The notes below the pieces were generated by a model, which was not told the DNA's origin, made no database searches, and was given only the letters and a program-made list of their open reading frames with translations. Shown one piece after another: positions 43,826 to 54,566 of a stretch of 64,000 nt of DNA (position 1 is its first letter; the number at the start of each line of letters is the position of its first letter). The stretch spans positions 1-64,000 of the forward strand of contig NW_026516298.1 of the NCBI RefSeq assembly GCF_025602895.1, given 5' to 3'. Both the position numbers and the translations under genes were made by a program. This DNA comes from Polychytrium aggregatum. Its lineage: Eukaryota; Chytridiomycota; Chytridiomycetes; Polychytriales.

Positions 43826-46421
43826 ATGGACATCTGCACCCCAGAGTACCCCGTCGACTCGGTCCGGGTGCGGGACGGCATCTCCTGGGTCACCTCGGTG
43901 ACATGCGAATGCCCCTTTGCACCCGAGCACTTTTGGACTGTGATCGTAAGCAACAGCACCAGCAATCCAGCCAGAATTCGATGCAGATTGGCGAGAGAGA
44001 ATGTGTGCAAAGGGAAGGGCCACTCCCCGTCCAAACCTGATGCAAGCGGCTTGCAAGTCCCACCCTCTATCATATATCGTGTTGCTGCTCGCAATCCATT
44101 CTTGACGGCAACACATCCGTACTGCCCCTACATCTGCATTGACGACCCGGCCTCAATCTTGGCCTCTCCAGGATTTGTGGACTGCCGAGCCGCAATATGT
44201 CATCGTCCACATCCTGCGTGCCGAGATCTTGAGTGAACAGATCGAATCCGAGCACCCAGTCCTCAAACGGATCCGCCGCAGGCTGATGCCCAAACGGGCC
44301 AAGATCGACATCCCGATGGTCCAGGACGTTGTCTCGCTTGAGGACCCCGAGGGAGGTGAGTGAGCCCGTGCCGCAGATAGACCAAGCCGACTGCCAGAGT
44401 CTATGGCAGTGGTTATGCGGTGCGATGCAGTGCGATCCGATGCAGCACACTGCCGTTTGATCATCTGCTCTGGGCTCCGGAGACGACTGAGCGGTTGGCA
44501 CGAGCGCCATCGATCTGCGCTGACGCAGCCGGTTGCCATGACGCAGTTTGCTGGGCCGAGCACATCCCGGTATTCGACGGGCCTTGGGAAGAACAGGATC
44601 TGCCGTACTTTTGCCCAAAGGTATGCAGTTGCGACGGAGCTGGCTCTGGCATCCTGGGTCAAGCGACTCTGACTTTGGTCTGCGGTCGATGGGCGACCAT
44701 TTCCAGGTCCGCAAGTTTGCATATGTCTTGGAACCCGGCTCCGAGGACGACGGCCGCTCTGGACGGCTGAGCGTCTGCATCGTTCCCTTTGAGCACGACG
44801 ACGCTCCTCTTGCCAACGTTAAGATGGTAAGCACAAATCCTCCCAGCGCCGCAGCAAGCAATCCATGCCGACGATGCCGACATGCAAATGTGATCCATTT
44901 TGTCAACAGGGTTCCTTCCACCACGCTTTTTCGTCCTCTCTCTTTCTCTTCCTGCTGCCTCCGCTCCCTGTCCTTGGCCGTCGTCGCAGCAACGGGTGTG
45001 GACAGTGCTGCTCAAGGCACTTTTCAAGTTCATGCGGGGGACTGCTGCCGGATACGAGAAGCGAGTCCACCACGATGTCATTGCACCCAAGATTGCATTC
45101 CAGGACAAGTACCAGTGTCTCAAGGACAAATACATCGGATGGGTCGACAAGTGGCCCGAGGAAACGGATCCTCGCAAGCATGTGTTCGAGGACGTTGCCA
45201 TAGCGGCGTGGCTGATTGTCATCTGGGAGAACGAGCAGCAGGAGCTGGGTCTCCAAAGGTACGGTCTTGTTGTGGGAAGGGGTGCATCGTTGGGATGGCT
45301 GAGATGGCTCGTTGATGATGAGGAGGTGCTGATTCGGGCTACCGCCACTACAAACTACAGGAAGCAAACCTTTGTGGATGTCGGGTGCGGCAACGGGCTC
45401 TTGGTCCACATCCTGACCGAGGAAGGATATTCTGGGCACGGCATCGATATGGCTTCCCGCAAGCTCTGGAAGATGTTTGATGCCAAGACGAAGCTGACGG
45501 CCCAGGTCATCCACCCGAAAGAAACGACCTATCCAGGCGTCGACTGGATCATCGGAAATCACCCAGGTACGAGCGGGCGCCGGCATAGGCGAGCTCGTTG
45601 TGGGAGCTCTCAGGAGTACTTGCTGTGGCTCCGGATGCTGCCGGCAGTGGCTCGGCTTCTGTCTATATTCCACACACATCAGTGCTGCTGTTCTAATCCA
45701 TCTCTGGATCACCACCGCCACTAATGTAATGGCATCCGCCGGTGCTGGTCGATGCACGAAGATGAGCTGACGCTCTGGATTCCCATCTTTGCTGCACGGT
45801 CGGGATATGACACAAGGTAAGCGCTGCTCCCACTCAGCGATGACCTTATTGCATGAGCCTCTCGTCCCCGGACTTGGAGGCATCATGAACTGAACCAACC
45901 ACCACGTCCCATCCCATCCCCGCGCTCCGTCATTACCTCCCGTTCCATTACCACTCCCTGGACGGGGGATTAGATTCGTGATCATTCCATGCTGCTTCCA
46001 CGAGCTCTCGGGCATCCGCTTCACCCACACCGACATCTCCAAAGGCCGCTACCATAGCTATCTCGAGCATGTCGTCGACTTTTGCGAGCGGGTGTGCGGG
46101 TACATCCCCGAGAAGGAGCACTTGCGTATCCCCAGCACCAAGAACGTGGCGATCATCGGGCGCAAGCGCACCTTTGGCATCGACGAGAGCGCCCCAGAAT
46201 GCCAGTCGCCCGACGACTATCATCGTCTGATCCTGGAGCGCATCGACGCCGAGGTGTCCGCCGTTGCTTTGGTACTGCGGAAGACGGATCAAGAAAAGGA
46301 ACAGCTGCGCCGAGAGCGCGAGGCGGCCAAGCGAGCGCAAGCCGGGAGCATCCAGGCTCCGTCGGACGACGGCGAGTCGGCCGAGATGCTGATGGAGGAG
46401 TTTGGGGGGATGAGTCTTTAA
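43826..46421 (+). CDS. TRM44: tRNA (uracil-2'-O-)-methyltransferase Trm44
   Basis: Methylates the ribose of U44 in the variable loop of tRNA-Ser, using S-adenosylmethionine. Eight exons: 43826-43945, 44172-44355, 44547-44620, 44707-44826, 44990-45258, 45361-45566, 45762-45816 and 45974-46421, in phase, giving 491 aa. The SAM site 'FVDVGCGNGLLVHILTEEGY' lies near residue 259, followed by 'GHGID'. Other family blocks are 'RKHVFEDVAIAAWLIVIWEN' (alpha segment), 'VDWIIGNHPDELTLWIPIFA' (joined across an intron), 'RFVIIPCCFHELSGIRF', 'RYHSYLEHV' and 'LRIPSTKNVAIIGRKRTFG'. The Glu/Arg-rich C-terminal coil ends MSL. N-terminal exons are less conserved but keep frame and carry 'VHILRAEIL'. Confidence 0.93.
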
Positions 46422-46988
46422 GATTCACCGACCTGTCCGGATGGTCGAATGCGTCCACTACACTTCCACACCGCGATGATAGGGGATCGACTAAGATGTA
46501 TTCTCAAACCAACGGAGACCGGAGCACATTCCCACGGTCTGCCCGCACTGGGTCCTGCGGAAGCTCAGCAAGCTTCAGGCCTCCCGTGTCAGAGAAAGAG
46601 GGACACTGCCCCGTTTATCTCTGGAATGACTGTATACATATATAGGCACTGGATAAATACTGCATCGTAATATCCCTCACTCTTGCTCCTGTACTCGCGC
46701 AGCCATTTGGCTCCATCGTGGTGCTGCTTGTCCTGCACTCCTCCCGCTCTGCACAAGCAAGTCGGACCAGCTTGGGACTACTGGAGCACGCAGTTGTTGT
46801 TGGAAGTGGGCTCTTGGTAGTGGCTGAGGACCCTCTCGAGGCTGTCGAAGGAGTTCCTTTGCTTCCCTGGAACATGTCGGGTTACGGCGTCAGGCGACAT
46901 AATGGGGGGACGACAGAGTCAGTACTGGCACAGAGTTTGCATGCAGCCCAGATTTGGGCGAGCTACGCCGCAAGTCTACGACTGGTAT
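46422..46988. other. convergent intergenic region TRM44 / NTH1
   Basis: 567 bp between convergent stop codons. No gene seen. An additional short last exon of NTH1 could lie here, since a GTACGT lies just before its stop. Confidence 0.5.
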
Positions 46989-49900
46989 TCACAGGAGATT
47001 ACGGCTCTTGCACCGCAGGGCATACGTACAGACGCTGGGATGAGACTTGACTGCCTCTCCGGAGCGGTCAAACAGCTCCTGAGGTGGTATCAGTGCTCCG
47101 AGGGCACGCCTCATGTTCTTGGTGAGGTACGTTTGCCCAACCTGATTGTCAGTTGATCAGAGGAGGCAATGATCATTGCCGGTTCGGTGATTAGTGCACA
47201 TCCATATCACAACCGCGCTCTATCGTGTGCTTTGGCAGAGTTGAGATCGAGTGCTTACCTGGTAGCTGGCATTCATCCACCCAAATCCCTCACGAACCAC
47301 AAACTTGAAGTCCGCGCCGACGTTGCCGTATTCGACGTTGACTTTGTGGGTCATGTTGACAATGTCAAACTTCTCCGGGACAACGCCGTTAAAGTCGACA
47401 AAACTCTTGGTGATCGTATACAGCCAGCGGTAGGCAATCCGTCGTGCCTCCGGCATGAAGCCATAGTTCTTGAGGCCCTCCCAGGCGATCATCTGGTGGG
47501 GAGCCCAGCCAAAGGGAAAGTCCCACTGGCGGTTTGGTCGGGACAGTCCAATCGCACCCCGCGATAGTTCCGTGCCCGACACTAGGCCACCGGTCACTTC
47601 AAAGTGGCTCAGGGCCACAGGAACCATCTGCTTGGCCTGCTGGGCGGTGGCCAGACCCGACCACAGAGCCCAGAGGGTCGTGCATGTCTCGTAGGTGGAC
47701 TGCTCGCCGCGCTTGCAGTCCCAGTCAAAGAACATCTTCTCTTTTGGGTTCCAAAGGTACTTGTGCACCTGGTGCTGCGTTCGCTGGGCAAGCTGTCGGA
47801 AGAGCTGCGCCGGGATCGTCAATTCGACATAGTCGGCCCCCTTGATCGTCTTGATCTTTGGGGTGAATGAATTGATCTCGGTGAATCTGTCGCCAAATGA
47901 GGGCTTGTGCTTGACGCCGGCCGAACGGCTCCCGTTCGTCGTAGACGTGGGTGTGGACGTGGGTGTGGACGAGGAGGACTCATCATTGTCATAGACCATG
48001 ATGCCCTTGGCCCACCGTGTGTTCCAGACATTGCCCTCGTCGCCACCGAGCATGCTGTCGATTCCCTCAGTCTTGAGGAGCATGACCCAGACCTTGAGCC
48101 CGTTCAAGTAAGCATCCTCGGGCCCGCGACGGACCTTCACCGTGAAGCTAAGACCGGGATGCGTGTGTTTGCAATGGTTGAAACGCCAGAGTCCGCAATC
48201 GTGGGGATTGGGGATTGGGGACATGGGACATATGCAGCGTGGGAACAAGGCAAACATTGCCGTTTGGTAAGTACACTGAGGTGATCTTTGACCGTTGTAG
48301 CGGGCAGCATAAGGCGAGTGAGCGACATTGGCAGTCCACAACGAACCTTCCACCACAATGCTTGGCGATCAGGTCGTAGAGATCTGTCTCGTATTTGTAC
48401 AACAAGCTGTTCAAGTCGATGGTTGCCAGACTTGCACACCGGCCTTCGAAGCGGTACGTGGTATCATGGCCGCTTTCTCGAACTGTATTCATGGGCGGCC
48501 CAGAGAAGCTGTTGGTCAATACTATGAACGCACTTTGTCGTCGAGATTTGATGATGATCGCGGCAGCCGCCCGTGATCCAAGCCCAACGACCTGCGGGCA
48601 AACACTTGCCTGCGCGATCATGGATAAAGTACTCGTCCAGTTCGGGCTCCTTGATGTGGCCCGAAGAGTACATTCGCTTGATGTGCTCCATGTCTTCGGG
48701 AACGTCTGGATCCAGTCCGTGCTTCTTGCAGTACGGCGCAAGGATGTGATCAAAGTGCGAGCTCTCTGTCTCGGGGGGCATGCCGATACCCTCGGGGTGG
48801 TACTTGACCAGACCGGTAGCTTCGTCCAGACGCGGAGGAGCCAGCCACACACTGAAGAGCTCCTTGATACTGGCGCGGATACCGTTGTGCATCCAAGACT
48901 GCCGGCGAGCGGGGCCCCACTCGGGTTTGTTGCTGAGGGCGGCATAGACCTGGATGATCATGTCCGTCAAGAACGGTGGCTGTGATCTCGTCAGATAGTA
49001 GGAGCGGTTGGCGTTGAGGATCTTGCCGTAGTGCTCGATCTCGTAGCAAAAGTTCTCGACCATGCCGCGGGCCAGCTCAGTACGGCCGTCGACGAGTAGG
49101 CCCAGGGCCTCAAAGTAGCTGTCCCAGCCGTACATCTCGTTGAAGCGGCCACCGGGCACGACAAAAGGGGTTCCACGGATGGTCTTCTTATGTGTGGCGT
49201 GGTCGGTTGTTTCGCGCAGACCAAGCGAGAGAATACCGGGGTGGTGGTTGAGGGTCTTGACGTATTGAGGTGTGATGATCTCAGGGAGACGAACCACATC
49301 CAAGCGCAAGTGGGGGCGGTCCTTGGCAACCTGAGCGTAGTACTCCAAGGCAAGTTGGTCGTGATACGGGACAAAGACACGGTTGCGTTGGTCAGGTCCG
49401 CGGTTCTTGGAGTCGGCACAGATTGCCTCTAGACCTTTGAATAGAGCATGGCACATCGACCCGTGGTTATTCAGGAGGTCGCATGTTGGCCATGACTCGC
49501 GACACATGAGTCTGTGCGCTGAAATTGGCACGGGTTATATGGGTCATGATGGCAACTGGTGTTGCGCAGCCCAAAGACCAAAAGGGCCGGAAAGCAAACT
49601 AGTCGAGATACTATACCATCGGCATCGATGCGGCGGGTCAAACTGTCCCAAAAATGGTACTTGATAAGGCGGCTAAGTCGATCGACAGGGTTCTCGCTCA
49701 GGCGGTCCTCGTTGATGACGATGAGTCTGCGGCCGTAATCGGCGGCAATGGCAAGCTCCTGGAGCAGATTCGACAGCATATAGGTGCCGCGGATCTCGTA
49801 TTTCTTGAAGCCATTCGAGTTGGCTGTTCCGACCGGGAAGCTCTTGGGACCCTTGTCGAAGACGGTGATCTGGAAATCTCCATCGGTGTCTTCCTGGTGG

Positions 49901-50711
49901 AGGATCAGTCCTAGAATACGTGGTTTGTCGAGGAGACGAGGTGAGTAAACGAATCGATCCCGTTGCGCAGGACCGGTGGTGGACGGTCGATGTGACCGAG
50001 AGACGGGTGAATGAGCGAGCGAATGGATGGGTGTGAAGAGGCGAAAGAGAGCGAGGCGGGACAGAGTAGTGTGCGGAGAGTATACTGCGGGAGCACCGCA
50101 AGGGCACGCACTTTGGGTCTCCTCGACATCAACGAGAAGCTTGCGGGGCTTTCCAGGGGTTCTGTCGTCGAGGGATCCGCGGCGTCGGCGCATGATGGTG
50201 TCCTCGGGCGGCAGATTGGTTGCAGTCTTGGCACCTGATGTCAGCAAACAGGACTGACAGCAGGAACAGCGGCGATAACAGAGCGATATGGCTGCGTCAG
50301 TTTACCCAATACGACTCGCTTGAGAGCGATTGGTAATAATCGGTGGCCCGACCACCAGGGGCGGCTCCGAGGCAAAATCAGGATAGCGGAGCCCCCAGCC
50401 AGATCGCACCCAGACGGACGGCCCATCCGAACCAGCACGATGAAAAAGGATGAAAAGCGAGACTGTACCGTTGAGCGACTGCGTCTCAGCGATCTCCTGT
50501 GGACGCCATGGGCGACAGTGTGATCTTCATCGAGATACTCGAGTTCCAGCTCTTTCTGGATATTTTTATGGGACGGATGCCTCTCTCTGTTCTGCTGCTT
50601 CAAGAAGAGTTCCTTGAGGCTGCGTGGCTTGGGGTTGATGGTGACGACGGTTTGGGTTTCGGAGTAGCGCCGCAGATTTGCGGGCTGGACAACGGGGGGG
50701 TTGATATCCAT
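46989..50711 (-). CDS. NTH1: neutral (cytosolic) trehalase, GH37
   Basis: Splits trehalose to two glucose during spore germination and stress recovery. Seven exons: 50711-50469, 50253-50112, 49910-49617, 49518-48610, 48482-48347, 48147-47259 and 47141-46989, in phase, giving about 921 aa, longer than yeast Nth1 (about 750). The N-terminus has PKA-type sites ('LRRYSET', 'RRRRGSLDD') as in regulated fungal trehalases. The calcium-binding motif '[19 protein letters not shown]' precedes '[20 protein letters not shown]'. GH37 signature 1 is '[19 protein letters not shown]' (about residue 348) and signature 2 '[17 protein letters not shown]' (about 780). An unusual Ser/Thr-rich insertion of about 100 residues ('[20 protein letters not shown]') lies between them at the start of exon 6. 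Intron 4 has a GC donor. The start is ATG at 50711, giving the family N-terminus '[14 protein letters not shown]'. The C-terminus is slightly uncertain. Confidence 0.94.
48483..48609 (-). other. GC-AG intron in NTH1
   Basis: The donor reads CGCGCAG|GCAAGT and the acceptor ATACAG. Only this junction keeps frame and restores the conserved trehalase segment '[18 protein letters not shown]'. No GT donor is available nearby. Confidence 0.9.
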
Positions 50712-51411
50712 GAGGATGAGGAGGCTACTCAGCGGCAGACAGCGGTATTTATTGGGCAGGGAAGTGGGGGATACTAATGCCGGCACGGTCGGGCTGCAGG
50801 GGATGCAGATCGCGAAAGGCTGTTCGGGAGAGATGCAGGCGAACAGCAAGGGGGGTCGGCTTGCGGGTTTTATAGCGCTGGGGGGTGGGCGGAGCTGCGG
50901 CGAGCCAGCGGGGTGGGGCTGGCAGTGCATGTCTCGGCGATAAGAGCGGCCATGGGCTGCGCTTGCGTCGGTGATGGGGAGGGTCGCGTGAGCCAGAGTC
51001 CGCCGCAGGGCTTGGCTGCCGACGGCCGGTTCTGCTGGCCAACGACACGCACACAGCCAATGGGGAGGCACGGCGGGCTGTTGGGGGCAGGCCTGTGGGT
51101 GGAAGGCGAGAGTCGTTGGGGAGACCATGGATGATTTGGATGGTTTGAGCGGTCGCAGATACGGGCTGGCCAAGGGCGACAACGGACCAGGCAAGACGAA
51201 AGATTCCTGCGGCGGCGGAGGAGGAGCAGTGCAAGCATGGACGCACGCACGCAGGGTGGGTTCATCTTCGAACCGGGGGGGTGGATGAAGACGGACGTGG
51301 GGGCGGAAGCTGAGACGGACGAGAGGTGCATCAAGCAGAGGGCGGTGCTCGATGCTCCCGAAGCGCCATCAGCTCAGTGGGTGCTGGTGGACGGATGGAT
51401 AGAAAGATGTG

Positions 51412-51460
51412 CATCGAAAGGGGAGTATGCATCGAAAGGGGAGTATACATCGAAAGGGAA
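51412..51460. repeat. 18-bp direct repeat, 2.6 copies
   Basis: Units of CATCGAAAGGGGAGTATG in tandem, continuing into a GAAGAAGAATATGAGTCTGA duplication to about 51530. Confidence 0.8.
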
Positions 51461-52174
51461 GAAGAATATGAGTCTGATGAAGAAGATGAGGCTGAAGAAG
51501 AATATGAGTCTGAAGAGAAATATGTATCCATCCAGGATGCACATCGGTTGATGGATACGCATGGCCGATGCACTTGTTCTGCCGATCGCAGAGGGCCGCA
51601 GCGGCCAAGACCAGGTCCCGACGGCTCCGCCCGCACGACCATGGATCCCAGTGGGTGCTGGTGCATGCCTGCCCAATGCCTGCCCGATGCCTGCTCATGC
51701 ACGTCGACAATCGCCGATCTCATCGAGGGGGCCGACTGGCTCGGCGAGCAGCCAACCTAAAACGAAACGGGACACCCTATTCCCAGCCAGAGTTGTCACT
51801 TTCTGGATCCCATGCACCCCATCGATGCTGGCCGATTGTCGCCACAGGAGACTGACTGGGTGTATTCAGGACCGTGCTCCCCGAAACCAACAGGCAACGA
51901 CTGATGGAAGTGACAACCCAGGCACATGCTGTCCCTTTCGTTCTGTCGCCAGCCGAGAATTCCGCGGCCAAACGGCCTGTCCCTCTCGGGAATGTCGTTG
52001 CCACAGGGCCCACCCAGCCGCCGCTCGCCCAATCCGGCCAGACCGTGACCCCGCCCTTTCCGCTTTTCCTTGCAGGCGCCTTCCGCAAACGGCAGCCCGT
52101 GTGGCGCGCAATTTGGCTGCTGCGCACGCTCTTTTGGGCGATACCGGCCTTGCCAAGCTGCACAGCAACCCGTT

Positions 52175-52425
52175 GCCTGTGGTTGCTTGTGGTTGCTTGT
52201 CGTTGCTTGTCGTTGCTTGTGGTTGCTTGTCATTGCATGCTTTTGTTTGCTCGGGGTGGACAAGACCCGTCCATTCCAGCCGGAACATGTCCATCGATTG
52301 CACTCCCTCTGGATGTTTCGCATCCAATCCCTCGCATCGCATCCCTCGCATCGCATCACATCGCATCCCTCACATCGCATCCCTCACATCGCATCCCTCG
52401 CATTTCATCCCTCGCATCGATCCCG
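52175..52425. repeat. two blocks of short tandem repeats
   Basis: Block 1 (52175-52245) is six decamers of GGTTGCTTGT/CGTTGCTTGT. Block 2 (52319-52425) is a degenerate series of TCGCATCCC and CACATCGCATCC units. They lie 400-650 bp upstream of the LicD-family start codon. Confidence 0.85.
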
Positions 52426-52830
52426 CAGCATTCGCCCAGCCACACGCCCTCAAACAACACGCGGCCGTGTGCGCACATACACGCCCCCGGCCGTCGTGGC
52501 TCCTCCCTTGGCCCTTGGCCAATCCCTGCATCCACAGGCACAAGGGTGCAACCCAGTCTTGCTCTGGTCCTTGCCCTGCTTGCTCGGTACACCCAGGGCA
52601 CTATCCGTCGTCCCTGGCTGCTTGCTTCCAGCTCCCTCCCAGCCGAACGCTTCGCTGCTTCCACCGTTCGCTCCCTGATCGGCTTGCCACCCCCATATAT
52701 TCCCTCGGTCCCCCGCCGACCTGCCGATTCCTTCGCTTTTTCAGGGCTGCACGTTTATCCGCTCGATCATGGAAGAGTGCCCGTGCTGAACACACCACCT
52801 CGCCTCGTCACCCAATAGCATCTGTGGTCC

Positions 52831-53874
52831 ATGGTCTTCCCCCGTGCCCGGTCCAGGCTCGTTTTCCTGGCCTGTGTGCTTGTCCCGGCCACGCTGCTCC
52901 TCTTCGTTGCGCTGCGGTCGCTGCGGGGTCGCTTCGTCGGGGATGCTCTCCCGCTCGATTCGTCTCTGCTGCGGCCGGCGCCCCCCATCCCAGAGCCCAA
53001 GTATTTCCACGAATCCAGCGATCGGTTTCATGCCGATCGGCGCTATGCCCAGGACGTCGAAGAGTCCTTCAACGGAAGCGAGGAGCTGATCCGCCGCCAC
53101 TGCCTCTCCAGCCTCCACGCCGTCTTCGAGGCCTGGTCCCGCTTTGCCCAGCAGCACCAGATCGAGCACTGGGTTGCCCACGGCTCTCTGCTCGGCTGGT
53201 TTTGGGGCCAGAAAATCATGCCCTTTGACGACGACATCGACATCCAGATGAAGGCCTCCGAGCTGGTGCGCCTGGTGCCCTTCAACATGACCATGATCGC
53301 CCCCTTCATCCTGCTCGACGTCAATCCGCACTTCCACGACCGAACCACATACCCTGGCAACCCCAATGTCATCGACGCCCGCGTTATCGACACCCGTACC
53401 GGCTATTTCATGGACATCACTGGGCTGGCCCCCGTCCATCCCTCACCGCAAGGACCCTTTGGATCATCGGCCGTCGTCTGGCAGTGCAAGTCTCCGTGGC
53501 AGTACCGAGCCGCCGATCTCTTCCCGCTGGTTCCCACTCACTTTGAGGGCTTTGCGACCTTCCGGCCCCGCAACTACCACGGTGCTCTCGTCCAAGAGTA
53601 TCCGGCCTACCGGGTGCCGAGTTTCCGTTCCTATGTGTTTGATTTCGCCGAGCGAGCCTGGGTGCTCGCCAGCAGCAGCAATCTGTCTCAGTTGAATCGG
53701 ATCCCACCGCTGTCGTTCCTCCTGTGGTCCTTCTGGGTCGAAGCCTCGGCCTTGTCGATGCTGCTGAAGCTCTCAATCGGGTTTCTTCTGATACTGCTTC
53801 TGGCAATGCTGGCGTTGCTCGTGGCCCTGTCCAGGACCAGCACCCGCATCGCCAAGGCCGCTCGCAATAAATGA
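52831..53874 (+). CDS. LicD-family (fukutin/Mnn4-like) membrane protein
   Basis: Single exon of 347 aa. It begins with a short basic stretch and one hydrophobic helix (LVFLACVLVPATLLLFVAL), as in Golgi type II proteins. The LicD domain follows: 'HWVAHGSLLGWFWGQKIMPF' then 'DDDIDIQM' carries the GSLLG...DxDxD metal and nucleotide motif, and 'VIDARVIDTRTGYFMDITGL' the next conserved block. The family transfers phosphorylated groups (phosphocholine, mannosylphosphate, ribitol-phosphate) to glycans, so a role in modifying secretory glycans is inferred; substrate unknown. A second strong hydrophobic helix (FLLILLLAMLALLVAL) lies near the C-terminus, followed by a basic tail (RIAKAARNK), giving two membrane anchors, which is unusual. 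No introns. Confidence 0.88.
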   Translation: MVFPRARSRLVFLACVLVPATLLLFVALRSLRGRFVGDALPLDSSLLRPAPPIPEPKYFHESSDRFHADRRYAQDVEESFNGSEELIRRHCLSSLHAVFEAWSRFAQQHQIEHWVAHGSLLGWFWGQKIMPFDDDIDIQMKASELVRLVPFNMTMIAPFILLDVNPHFHDRTTYPGNPNVIDARVIDTRTGYFMDITGLAPVHPSPQGPFGSSAVVWQCKSPWQYRAADLFPLVPTHFEGFATFRPRNYHGALVQEYPAYRVPSFRSYVFDFAERAWVLASSSNLSQLNRIPPLSFLLWSFWVEASALSMLLKLSIGFLLILLLAMLALLVALSRTSTRIAKAARNK

Positions 53875-54566
53875 TCTGCCTCGGCTGCTGTCCCTCTCTC
53901 TTTCTCTCCCTCAACACACATCTGTTTCCTCTCCATCGCGGTCCCGAGTGCCTCATCGCCTTCGCACAAGCACGTCGTGAGAAGCGACCACATCTGTCGG
54001 GACAGTCTCCCGTGTCGCAACTGTCTCCCCCCATCGATGTCGCTATCACTGTCATGTCTGCCGCTGCTACCGTCGCAGTCGCGATCGACGACTTTCTTTC
54101 ACATTCTTTGTTACTCTGTCCATGTTTCTTTCAAGCTCCATACAATCGATCGCATCCACGCCTGCTCTTCTGTCATCCGCAAGTCTACCTCATCGAATAA
54201 AATCTAGGTCACACCTTCGAAATGCCTTGTCGGCCTGTCCTTACACCGCTCCAAATCCTCACCCCGAGAATCGCAGCGTCATCGTTCGCGGAAATCGACC
54301 ACGTGTATTCAAGACCCGTGCTTCCCAAGACAGATATTACCACCGACGATAGGTGGCAGCAGCGGGGTGGTCTTGTAATGATTACTGCTGAATTGTCGCT
54401 GCGATGGCTCCAGACACCAGGGTGTCTTGTGGTTCGCGCAAGGGCCATGCAAGGCTGGCATTTGCCTCTTTGAGGATCAATCGCACCGACAATAAGCCGA
54501 CGACGGCACAAGCACATGAAGAGGAAAGGGGAAGAGAGGGAGAAACGATAGAAGGAGCTGCACCGA
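53875..54566. other. convergent intergenic region LicD gene / CCC2
   Basis: 692 bp of C/T-rich sequence with an AATAAA at 54197-54202 suitable for the LicD-family transcript. No gene seen. Confidence 0.55.

Larger units (their letters stand above)
50712..52830. promoter_or_regulatory. divergent intergenic region NTH1 / LicD gene
   Basis: 2.1 kb. Several AGGGG elements lie upstream of NTH1 (for example 50798-50802, and in the repeat at 51412-51450), resembling yeast stress elements; whether they act here is unknown. Simple repeats occupy 51412-51460, 52175-52245 and 52319-52425. No gene supported. Confidence 0.45.

Noticed and set aside
52175-52425. Possible CRISPR-like array
   Set aside because: Units of 9-12 bp are directly tandem without spacers, and the genome is eukaryotic; these are simple minisatellites.
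51561-53228. 555-codon plus-strand frame
   Set aside because: Runs through tandem repeats and overlaps the LicD gene in another frame; Pro/Ser/Arg-rich without motifs.
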